DNA of 64,000 nt. It comes from Avena insularis. Its lineage: Eukaryota > Streptophyta > Magnoliopsida > Poales > Poaceae. Under the pieces are notes generated by a model that had not been told where the DNA came from, made no database searches, and saw only the letters and a list, made by a program, of their open reading frames with translations. Location of the stretch: assembly GCA_023614405.1 (NCBI GenBank), contig CM042689.1, forward strand, positions 275,597,533-275,661,532, given 5' to 3'. The position numbers and the translations under genes were made by a program. Shown here piece by piece: positions 25,704 through 35,919 of this stretch (position 1 is the stretch's first letter; the number at the start of each line of letters is the position of its first letter).

Positions 25704-26000
25704 TTATAGATATTATAGATATAGAAGGTGAGAAACAATAAACATTGATATTAAATTTAGACACAATAATTCGATGACACTAACAAAAATATACATGTAA
25801 ACAAAAAATTAATCACCACTAATCATATGCACATGCTCATCATTCAATTGTGTTTTCCTAGAAAGCAAGTAAAAAATTATATATTTTAATAGAAAACATC
25901 AAAAAGGACTTCACGTGTTTTGAAATGTTCAATATTTAAACTATTAATTTGTCATTTTTCAAAATAGCTAGCCAGTGCAGGTGCACGGGTTAATGACTAG

Positions 26001-27790
26001 TCTTCTTAATTAAAATGCTTATTATTAAAAATAATTATTAAGTAAATAAATATCAGAGTTAAAATTGAATAAAAATTAGTTTTTTTAACTCCAATAACAA
26101 TATATTATATTATAAAAATAATGAATATAATATTTATAAAATATTAAGGATATTCCTTAAAATGGATTTCTTAATTACCCAAAGAAATTCCAGAAAACTA
26201 AAATATTGGGTAACACACACAAAGAAAATAAATAACAAATAATGCATTACATTACTATGCATATTCATTTTTGCTTCTTTAAATATTGTCCTTATCGGAC
26301 AATAATGGTGTTTTGTACACATAGAAGCTCAAGGTCCAGTGCAAGCATCCGACTTTACTACCTTGCAATCACAAGGCAAGTTCATCACTTGCTCATGTCC
26401 TTTGAAGAGTCTTTATCAAAGTATTTATAACTTGTGTGTTATCATATATGATTCAAGGAAAGAAAATATTATTTTCTTAACTAAATAAATTGTTGATATC
26501 ATCCTAAGTAATGATATGGATTAAGGGGGCAATAGAACTTAAGTTTCTATTTGCAATAAGGATAATCATCTAGGAATTACAACCTATGACATCAGTGATT
26601 CTAGCACCGTATATAACGTGTTAACCATGAGATTTGGAATGGGATGGAGAAGTCAGCTGTATCCTTTTCCTTTCGTATGGAGGCATGACAATCTTACGTG
26701 ACGTTGTGATTCCTTGTGCGGATCCAAAATATGGGTGGGCACCCTTAGGCCCCACGTTTTTGGTGTCTGGATTATCTATGAGTGGCCATCGGAGGTATAG
26801 CCGGACCTATATGGTACTTGCCAGGGGCATCACCAACTCATAGAGTATTTGGGAACTCATGAGGGTTTTAGCCTGCCCGAAAGGGGGCTTAACGGAGGTG
26901 AGCCAGCCTCAAAGGATCATGCAAATATGCGGGGTCGCGGAAAGGATAGTGATTGACTTGGATCACCTACTAGACCCCACATCATGGAATTGTGGACGGA
27001 AAAGTACGCCCGGTTGTGCAACAAGGAGTTTACCTCTCATGGGTAAAGTAACTCACCTCTGCAGAGTGTAAAAACTATAACTTGTTACTCCCTGTTCCGG
27101 GAAGGAGCTACGAACGCGGCAGGAAAGAAACTCCATGAAAGTTCAGGTCAACCTGTGAAGGCTGATGGGCATAGTTTTTAACAATAAAATCAATCTTTGA
27201 AGAAAGATTTACGAAAACTGCATAGTGCCATGGACTAATAGTCCGAGGTGGTAGATAGAGAATCAAACTTCCCCTTCATATAATGAATTTGCTAGGTAAC
27301 GGTGTTACTCACCCTTTTCTTTGATCCCCTGCTTAGACTCTGAGGATCCATAAGATACCCTAATGTATGGAACTGAGAGCCAAGAGGAGGTCTACTACGA
27401 GGATCTAGATCTATCCAATGCAGTAGAAGGGGTGGACTACGACATTGTATAAGGAGGAGAGCGCGATGAGTCAGAATAATTGCCTTAGTATTATTAACCA
27501 ATTGAGCCAAACAACATGAACAATATATAATAATAAGTTGTTGAGCTCAATTCGGAGTTGAAGTTGTCACTATAAAACTTCCACTGAAACACTTTATATT
27601 TGGTTTGTAAGTTGAAGCTTTTGAAGTCTTGAACTTCTGGTATTGTAATAATAATAATGTGTGTATGTTTGTAATATGGACCCGCAATGTTTATGTTGTA
27701 CCACTCTGAGGGATGTGATATTTACGGAACGGTGTTCTGTGGATGTCATGTCAACGACTATAGTGTACTACACATGCAGTGGTATGCTAG
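26001..27790. repeat. Host long-LTR-type sequence, segment 3
   Basis: AT-rich sequence to about 26240, then a stretch clearly shared with 63430-64000: 'tgcttctttaaa.att', 'cacttgctcatgtcctttga', then 'gagatttggaatggga.....agaagtcagct'. It therefore completes the host repeat begun at 1 and 11785. Later parts (to about 27790) have the unique, gently GC-rich texture of a gypsy LTR U3-R-U5 region. The right boundary is estimated, because sequence character changes near 27790 but no terminal motif is certain. Short frames on both strands have no domain. Confidence 0.5.
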
Positions 27791-28640
27791 GTCACCGCAG
27801 TCGTCGACCTCCCAAGCTTTGCTTACCTGCCACCGAATGCTACCCAATCATACCAAAGCCTCCTCCCTGGTGTCCACCAGATGGGATCTAGTTCAATGAG
27901 TTCCATGTCCACCACTCCAGACCAGCTGCACGGGTGTTGTCGTTCACTGCACCGGATCTTCCTCACCGACGCTCTCGTCCACCGCGCCGGATCCGCCTCA
28001 GTGTCGCTCTTGTTCGCCGCGCCCAAGCCGACATAGACCACCCAAGATCTGCTTCCCCGACCGCCTAAGATCTACTTAGCCACAACCGCATCACCCTCGG
28101 TGACCTGCAAGTCACCCACACGGTACCGACGATGCTTAGATGCCTCTCCGACCGAGGTAACCTAATCTCCAACTCCTCTTTGTTTTCTCAGCAATATAGC
28201 AGGTTAAAGCCTGTCGCAGTGAACTTCTTTTTTGTAATCGTGCTAGTACATAAAATTCATTGGGCATGCATGTTCTTTGTGCTACATACAAGGTCACTAG
28301 AAATGTTTGTTTGCATTCACTACTCTACAAATTTCAAGTAATGCACATGTTTGTTATTTTGGCATGCACATGTTCTTAGCTACTCCCTACAACAGTAATT
28401 GTCTTCTATTGTGTAGTTTTCGCAAAATGTAAAGTCAGTGAAAAATATTAGTGTTGATTCCATCCTCCATAGTTACTGAATCTATCTGGTTCGTCCTGAG
28501 CTAAGTTCATGCTATTATTTCCTCCCTAGCATCATTCTGCTATCCTATAGTACCTGTTTAAACTCATCTTACTAGTTTGATAATAATTTTGTTATTGTTA
28601 CCTAGATCTTTATAAGATGCAACACTGACTGTTTGTTTTT
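27791..28640. other. Spacer before the tandem array, no recognised gene
   Basis: The first 350 bp are GC-rich, with 'caccgcgccggatc' type repeats. A splice-donor-like 'ccgag/gtaacc' lies at about 28160, followed by AT-rich intron-like DNA and an acceptor-like pyrimidine tract ending 'ttttcatag' near 28651. This might be the first exon and intron of a CACTA gene, but no protein motif supports that. Confidence 0.3.
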
Positions 28641-31560
28641 TCTTTTCATAGAGCTCAAAAGGGAACACTGAACATGTTAGTTTTGACAGCCTCTTATACA
28701 GGTTCACAAGCACGATGTCATTGTTTCCTTATCTAGTGCTAGTTCATCCTAAGCAACGACATAACTATCCTCTATTGTATAGTTCATTCGTGGTTTGCAT
28801 TCCTACTTTGCAAGTTTTGGCATGATACCATTATAATTTCTGTCTCATTCATTCTTAGCTACTCCTACGAAATTAACTGCACGCCCATTGTATAGCTCAC
28901 CAAAAAATTTGAGTCACCCAACGTCTCTTGCATTCTAGGATATACTACTGCTTCCATATATATTTGTAGAAATGACATGGCTAGTTTATATTTGCTGAAA
29001 TTCTAGGAAACACTCTGTTTGATTCCTCAATTCATATGTAGAAACACTTGTGTAATGCTTGCTTGTCCTGTTCTACAGGTTCACAAGCAATGCCATTATA
29101 TTTCATGTCTAATGGTTCGTCCTAAGCAGCAGCATAGCTATCCTCTACTATATATATCGTTTGCATTCTTGCTCTACGAGGTCACTTATGATGCCTTTAT
29201 AATTTCTGTTTGGTTCCTAGCTACGATAGTAACTGCATGCCCATTGTGTAGCTCACCATGAATTATGGGTCACCCAATGTCTCTTGCATTTCAGGATAAA
29301 CGACTTCTTCCATATATATTTGTTGAAATGACCTGGCCAGTTTATATTTGCTGAAATTTTAAGAAACACTTTGATTGATTGCTCAATTCATTGTGTGCAC
29401 ACTCTTCTAATGCTAGCCCGTCCTCTTATATAGGTTTGCAAGAGACACCATTATATTTCTAATCTGGTGCTGATTCATCCTAAGCAATGACATAACTATC
29501 CTCTACTGTGTAGTTCATTCGTGGTTTGTGTTCCTGCTCTGCAAGTTCTCGCATGATGCCATTATAATTTCTGTCTTGTTAATTCTTAGCTACGAAAGTA
29601 ACTGCATGCCTATTGTGTAGCTCACCGCAATTCTGAGTCACCCAACGTCTCTTTTCATGGATATTCTACTGCTTTCATATATATATATTTGTTGAATGAC
29701 CTGGCTAATTTATATTTGCTGAAATTCTAGGAAACACTTTGTTCGATTGCTCAATTTATTTGTAGGCACACTTGTGTAATGCTTGCTTATTCTGTTCTAC
29801 AGGTTCACAAGTAATGCCATTATATTTCATATCTAATGGTTCCTCCTAAGCAGCGACATAGCATCCTCTACTGTATATATAGTCCATTCGTAGTTTAAAT
29901 TCTTGCTCTACAAGTTATCTTATGATGCCTTTATAATTTCTATGCGGTTCCTAGCTACGACAGTAACTGCATGCCCATCGTGTAGCTCACCGAAAATTCT
30001 GGGTCACCCAACGTCTTTTGCATTCTAGGATAAACGACTTCTTCCATATATATTTGTTCAAATGGCCTAGCGAGTTTATATTTGCTAAAATTCTAAGAAA
30101 CACTTTGATTGATTGCTCATTTCATTGTATGCACACTTGTCTAATGCTAGCATGTCCTCTTCTACAGGTTCGCAAGAGGCACCGTTATATTTCTAATCTG
30201 GTGTTGGTTCATCCTAAGAAATGACATAACGATCCTCTACTGTGTAGTTCATTCGTGGTTTGTGTTTCTGCTCTGCAAGTTCTCGCATGATGCCATTATA
30301 ATTTATGTCTCGTTCATTCTTAGATACGAAAGTAACTGCATACCATTGTGTAGCTCACCGCAAATTCTTATTCACCCAATGTCTCTTGCATTCCACGATA
30401 TACTACTGCTTCCATATATATTTGTTGGAATGACCTGGCTAGTTTATATTTTCTCAATTCATTTGTAGGCACACTTGTGTAATGCCTGCTTGTCCCGTTC
30501 TATAGGTTCACAAGCAATGCCATTATATTTCATATATAATGGTTCATCCTAAACAACGGCATAGCTATACTCTATATATAGTTCATTCGTGGTTTGCATT
30601 CTTGCTCTACAAGTTCTCTTATGATGCCATTATAATTTCTATTCGGTTCCTAGCTACGACAGTAACTGCATGCCTATTGTGTAGCTCACCGCAAATTCTG
30701 GGTCACCCAACATCTCTTGCATTCCAGGATAAACGACTGCTTCCATATATATTTGTTGAAATGACTTGGCTAGTTTATATTTGCTGAAATTCTAAGAAAC
30801 ACTTTGATTGATTGCTCATTTCATTGTAGGCACAATTGTCTAATTCTTGCTTGTCCTCTTATACAGGTTCGCCAGATAGACCATTATATTTCTAAACTAG
30901 TGCTGGTTCATCCTTAAGCAACGGCATAACTATCATCTACTATGTAGTTCATTCGTGGTTTGCGTTCCTGCTCTGCAAGTTCTGGTATGATGCCATTATA
31001 ATTTCTATCTAGTTCATTCTTAGGTACGATAGTAATTGCATGCCATTGTGTAGCTCACCACAAATTCTGAGTCAACCAATGTCTCTTGCTTTCCAGGATA
31101 TACAACTACTTCCATATTTTTTTTGAAATAACCTGGCTAGTTTAAATTTGCTGAAATTCTAAAAAACACTTTGTTTGACTTCTCATTTCATTATAGGAAC
31201 ACTTGTCTAATGCTTGCCTGTCCTGTTCTACAGGTTTACAAGCGACACCATTATATACGTATCTGGTTCTGGTTTGTCCTAAGCAACGACCTAACTATCC
31301 TCTACTATATAGTTCATTTGTGGTTTGCATTCCTGCTCTACAAGTTCTCACATGATGTTGTTATAATTTCTATCTTGTTCATTCTTAGCTACAACAGTAA
31401 CTGCATGCCATTGTCTGGTTTATTCTTCTATATATATTTGTTGAAATGACCTAGCTAGTTTATATTTGCTGAAATTCCAAGTCACACACATTCTTATATT
31501 TCTCGTTTCATTGTAGGAACACTTGTTTAATGCTTGCTTGTCCAATTTGTTTCACGTGAT
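28640..31560 (+). repeat. Tandem array, about 8 monomers of about 365 bp
   Basis: The anchor 'agttcattcgtggttt' or a close variant recurs near 28781, 29151, 29510, 29880, 30245, 30581, 30945 and 31311, giving spacings of about 336-370 bp. Other anchors repeat in step: 'tgtgtagctcacc', 'gggtcacccaa.gtctcttgcatt' and 'atatatttgttgaaatgacctgg'. Two monomer types alternate (see findings). Copies are clearly diverged. Short plus frames recur in each monomer but are interrupted and are not credible proteins. The array lies next to CACTA subterminal repeats and may be interior CACTA sequence. Confidence 0.85.
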
Positions 31561-32140
31561 GGTCAATATATTTGAACCATTAACCAGTAGTAAACTCCAA
31601 TTCATATCTCTTGTTGTATCAGTTAAATGAGTAGTTTGCCTTGTTTGATGTATTAACTTGTTATTACTTAGTTTCAGACTGCAATTATTGCTATCGCCAC
31701 CAAAGAGGGGACTGCAAGATTATGTCTCAAGTTTGTTTTCCAATATAGATGTCACACTCAAAATAGAAATGCAGGTGATGGAGAAAGCAAATTGAGGACT
31801 GCTATCAACTCGATTGTCAACTGAAATTCTGATTTTTCTTTCCCTTGAGTAGATAAAATGTAATAATTTTAAGTAGTTTGCATTTGATGTAATATCTAGA
31901 CTAATTGCATAGGCCGTGTAGGAATTTAGTTGATGCCGTCCACACATAGCGGTAGGAGGTACCGTACCTGCGCTAGCCAGGTTGATTAGGATACAATACC
32001 ATGCTTTGTATTTGCCCGTCTTGTATTAGGCCGACGATGAACAGTAAAAATGCTCACAAGTTGTACACCTTTTATGATATCGAAATGGGCTCTAGAAATG
32101 AAAAAAAACTGTAAAATACCGTAAAATTAATGGGGAGGAC
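31561..32140. other. Spacer between array and CACTA repeats, no gene seen
   Basis: Mixed AT-rich DNA. The minus frame at 31720-31947 (75 codons) has no recognisable domain. Confidence 0.4.
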
Positions 32141-33117
32141 CCATGGGCGAGATTAGTAACAGTAACGGTCCCTAACACTGGCAGGCCAAAATAGTACCAG
32201 ACCGAAATAACAATAGGCCAAAACAGTAATAGCTCTAAACAGTAACATGCTAGAACAGTAACATTGCCGAAATAGTTATAGGCCAAAACAGTAACAGGCT
32301 GAAACACTAACTCTCGAAATAGTAAGGGACCAGAAAAGTAAAGGGCCAGAACCTTAAATGGCCAAAACGATGTAGACTAAAATAGTAGCAGGCACAGGCG
32401 AGAAATAAGGCCGAGGATCGTAGCGAGGCGAATGAAGAGGCCGAATTTGCACTAGGCCGGAACAGTAACAAGCCGAGGAACTTATCAAGTTAAAACAGTA
32501 ATGGGCCATAACATGGCCGATCATTTACGGGCCTGAATAGTAATGGGCCTAAAGTATATGTACCCAGTTCGAACAATGCGTAGCTATACTGTAAGGGGCC
32601 AAAGCGGGCTGGCCAAACAGGTCCATTTCGAACAGTGCAGGGCGAAAAACTAACGGGCCTAGAAATTTATGGACCGTGGGCCAATTTCAAATAGTATGGA
32701 AACAGTAATGGGCTAGAAAGTTTACGGGCCGCCTACGGCAGCACCTGTGGGCCCATTTGTAACAGTGCAAGATACTGTTGGGCTCTCTTAATGAGCCAGC
32801 CCACATAATAATAATCAGTCCTTGGCTGGGCCTGGCGTTCTACCACGGTTTCGTTGATAGTTAACAACACTAACTGGCCTGCCACATGGCAGTTTGCATA
32901 ACTCAACAGTCAACGCGGCTGGCGAATAGATCTATGACTGAACGACTTTTCGTGGATGAAGAGTGCGATCCACCATGGTCAAAAAAAACATGGCAGAATC
33001 ATTTGTGACAGGGCTTCTACCACGATGATCATCCGCCGTAGAAGGCTTTTCAACCACGAAAAATGGACATTGAACCACGAAAATCGTCCGTTCTAGAACG
33101 ACATTTTTCTTTTAGTG
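32141..33117 (+). mobile_element. Terminal region of a CACTA transposon with subterminal repeats
   Basis: Between about 32150 and 32800 a short motif, 'aacagtaa' next to 'gggcc' or 'aggcc', recurs many times (for example near 32155, 32223, 32237, 32253, 32287, 32465 and 32495). Dense short subterminal repeats like this are the transposase-binding regions of grass CACTA elements. The element ends TTCTTTTAGTG at 33117; inverted this is CACTAAAAGAA, the CACTA signature. The matching left end is not found in the window, so the element's extent is open; it may include the tandem array. No transposase is visible. Confidence 0.6.
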
Positions 33118-33120
33118 GGA

Positions 33121-33718
33121 TATGACACGCAGTCAAAATCGAAACATAGACACGACACATAGATGGAATTGCTGACGTGGCTGACTACCAATTTCAACTT
33201 ATCCGAATTTGGATGCTATGACGATTTTAAATCATCGTAGTGAGCTACAAATAACATTATAGGCTATATCCGCCAGGTTACAACTATTTGATCTAATGAA
33301 ACTATGATATTTCTAAGAAAAATTGTCGTAATTTTTTAAGGTTTTGAACCTCCCGAACGGCTTACGACCATATGGTACAAAATCTTCATAACTCTATGAC
33401 AATTTTGTCCACGGTCACTATGAGAAGGTCATAGAATAACACATTCCTTGTAGTGATGGCTTTCAACCCTAGATCCCCCTTGCTGCCCAGAACATGGAAC
33501 CACTCCATGGATTGAGCCCAAACCCATCACTTAGCTCCCTCTCGACATTACAAGCAACTTCTCTAACTAGATATTTCCTAGTTATTTGAAAAAATCTTGA
33601 ATTTCCATTTTTTGAACCTATAAAACCGGTGTTTTCCAAATGAAGTGCAAGATTTGGGTGTGCCCAAGGCCTCGAGGCAATTTTCACGCATACTACCTCA
33701 TGATGTATATCCATTCCT
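33121..33718. repeat. Direct duplication, copy 1, containing a CACTA right end
   Basis: About 600 bp shared with 35077-35671. It includes a CACTA terminus (CCTTGTAGTG ending at 33455) and about 260 bp of the sequence beyond it (from 'gatggctttcaacc' on). Because the flank is duplicated along with the terminus, this is a segmental duplication or part of a larger repeat, not a separate insertion. The CACTA terminus at 33117 adjoins its left edge. Confidence 0.75.
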
Positions 33719-34082
33719 AGGAGGTGGGTATTTATATCGTGGTGTAAGCATATACTATATTTTCCTTGAGTTATGACCCGGTAAAGGAGGTTTCTAACTA
33801 TACGGACCCTAGACGACACTCTCAATTTTCAGGAAAACATGGTTTGTGTGCCCCATAGGGTACCTAGGATCATGCGTGCCTAGGTCCAAGATTGCACCGA
33901 CCCTTGCATTGCAGCGATAGTCGGCGGGTTTGGCCTTTTTTGAACAGTTCCAAACAAAATCAAAAACAACTCTTGGAGCCCTTGAAGTGACCCACTACCC
34001 GCAAAAAATAATAAGCAAGGCATACTAGGTCTTTTGGCACCCAAGGCATCACCCAGATGTCTATCGAGTAGGAGTTAACCTG
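33719..34082. other. Spacer between duplication copy 1 and the short CACTA element
   Basis: No gene or repeat structure recognised. It ends at the left terminal CACTA of the next element. Confidence 0.4.
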
Positions 34083-35409
34083 CACTACCAGGAATCTAGG
34101 CTTCTATGAGCCTCCATTTTCATCACATAATCGTCACAGCAGTCCATCTATGACGTTCTTATGACGAAAATGAGATAACCAAAAGCTGGGCATCGCTAAT
34201 GAACTATAATGATGTTTTTTGCAAAATTGTCATAACCGTCATGTTATATGACATAGTTGCAAGGAAAAATATCAAACTTAGTATATTGATTGCATCTCGA
34301 AAAAACCTTCTCAGAAATGAGCTATCATGTTCGAGGTTTCATGCCTTTCCGGCCAAACAACCAATGTTATGTATAAATTTTTGATGATGTGCTTATCTTG
34401 TGCATGCATGTGCATCTTGGTATGGCAAACAATGTTTTAGGAGAAAGTTTTCCTTTTCGTCACACCAAAAAGAAATTTTTCATTTTCCGAGTGCCAAAAA
34501 CAGGACGTTTTGTGAAGCAACCACCAAATCAAAGTTACAAAATGGTACCACCCCATTTTTAATACCCTAAGATGATCTACTAAATTTAATAAAAATTTAT
34601 AGATAAAAATCAATTCTTTTGGACTTCTTATAAAAAAGATAGAAAATAATTAAGAAAACAGAAAAATAAAAAATAAAAGAAGAAAAAAATATCCTAAATG
34701 GACAAGCCGAGCTAGCCCATACCTAAAATACCGCACATAAGCTCAAGTCTTGCCCAAACTAAATCTGTTGTAGCCTGCTTCCCATAAAGGCCTAGTCCAA
34801 CCGATAGAAAAACAAGCCCATGCCCAACAAATAAATGTTGTTATAGTAGTGGTTTTAGTACTAGGACAAAAAGGATTGGTTGGTAGTGGTAAGCGCTGCT
34901 AGGAGGGGGTGCAAGGTCGTAGGTTCAAACCCCTGTTCTACCTATTTTTTGCGGAATTTGTGAGGAATTGATGGGTATGCATGTAAGTTTGATGGGTCTG
35001 CACGTTAGACTCATGCGCCAGTTTGGGTCCTGGTAGATTCACACAGTGCCACGTAAGTAGATATTGACACATGAATATGACACGCAGTCAAAAACTAAAA
35101 CATAAACACAACATATAGACGGAATTGCTGATGTGGCGGACTACCAATTTCAACTTATGCGAATTTGGATGCTATGACGATTTTAAATCAATAGTGATCT
35201 ACAAATAACATTATAGGCTACATCTGCAAAGTTATAACTATTTGAGCTAATGAAACTATGACGTTTCTAAGAAAAATCGTCGTAATTTTTTAAGGGTTTG
35301 AACTTTCCGAACGGCTTACGACTATCTGGTGAGAAATCGTCATTACTCTATGACAATTTTGTCCATGGTCACTATGAGAAGGTCATAGAATAACACATTC
35401 CTTGTAGTG
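34083..35409 (+). mobile_element. Short non-autonomous CACTA-type element
   Basis: The left terminus begins CACTACCAGGAAT. The right terminus, inverted, begins CACTACAAGGAAT. Both then share TTCTATGA at the same distance, so the terminal inverted repeat is about 28 bp and imperfect. The flanking triplets are CTG and ATG, which do not match exactly, so the 3 bp duplication is mutated or the ends have different origins. At 1.3 kb with no transposase it would need help from a full CACTA element. The right end is also part of the segmental duplication. Confidence 0.5.
34872..34942 (+). other. tRNA-like stretch with RNA polymerase III B-box
   Basis: GGTTCAAACCC at 34922-34932 fits the B-box consensus RGTTCRANNCC exactly. 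About 35 bp upstream, 'agtggtaagcgctgc' resembles the D-arm of Ser or Leu tRNAs. There is no acceptor stem pairing and no anticodon arm I can fold, so this is not a tRNA gene. It may be tRNA-derived or a chance match inside the CACTA element. Confidence 0.3.
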
Positions 35410-35671
35410 ATGGCTTTCAACCTTAGATCCCCTCTCGCTGCCCAAACATGGAACCACTCCATGGATTAAGCCCAAACCCGGCACTTAGCTCCCTCTCGGA
35501 ATTATAAGCAACTTCTCCAACTCGAGATTTCCTGGTTATTTGAAGAAATCTTGACTTTCCATTTTTTTGAACCCGAAAAACCATTTTTTTCCAAAGGAGG
35601 TGCAAGATCTGGGAGCACCTAAGGTCCTGAGGCAATTTTCACGCATGGTACATCATGATTTATGGCTATTC
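35077..35671. repeat. Direct duplication, copy 2
   Basis: Diverged copy of 33121-33718, overlapping the right half of the short CACTA element (to 35409) and about 260 bp beyond. Confidence 0.75.
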
Positions 35672-35919
35672 CTGCTACTTTCTTTTATAAAAAGTTTTTT
35701 TGAAAGACTTATGATTTTGAAATCTGGTCAAACCCAGTATATACACCATTGACTAGCTTGAAACCTCGCAGAAACTAGCCTAGCACTAATGGCCAATGAC
35801 ATCGATGGATCGTAATCCTAGCGCCCAATGGTAGCCGTCAGATCGGGTGTTCTAGAAGCACCCTCGCAAGGGAAGGTTGATTATGCGTCCCAGTGTTAGG
35901 CGTAGTTAGATCGGGGAGA

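Larger units (their letters stand above)
15423..25721 (-). mobile_element. Inner Helitron, minus strand, split by a copia element
   Basis: The 3' end on the minus strand is a hairpin (stem CCGC/GCGG, plus positions 15435-15450), 8 bases, then CTAG ending at 15423, followed by T. The 5' end on the minus strand reads TCTATAATATCTATAAAG from 25721, preceded by A, and is cut by the copia element after its first 18 bases. Removing the copia element gives a 1715 bp element. The short size and lack of coding sequence mark it as non-autonomous. The 5' base is uncertain because a second TC lies 6 bp further out, but only 25721 is preceded by A. Confidence 0.55.
12799..26000 (+). mobile_element. Outer Helitron, plus strand, with nested insertions
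   Basis: The 5' end begins TCTTATATTTACTAATTAGA and is preceded by A. The 3' end has an imperfect hairpin (25972-25989, stem CCAGTGCA/TGCACGGG with one mismatch), 7 bases, then CTAG at 25997-26000, followed by T. A 5' TC start, 3' hairpin plus CTAG, and A/T insertion site are the Helitron rules. The flanks join sensibly: AT-rich LTR-type sequence lies on both sides and its landmarks continue in the order of the relative at 62000-63600. Without the nested insertions it is about 2.9 kb and encodes no Rep/helicase, so it is non-autonomous. Only the ends were recognised; no family match was possible. Confidence 0.6.

Noticed and set aside
27760..27800. Possible left end of the CACTA element ending at 33117
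   Set aside because: 'actacacatgcagtgg' does not match the inverse of the 33117 end (CACTAAAAGAA), so I did not use it as a boundary.
28640..31560. Tandem array considered as a CRISPR-like or gene-family array
   Set aside because: The repeat unit is about 365 bp without short constant repeats and unique spacers. Frames inside are short and interrupted. It is a satellite-like repeat in a eukaryote.
34872..34942. Functional tRNA gene
   Set aside because: Only a B-box and part of a D-arm are recognisable. There is no paired acceptor stem or anticodon arm.
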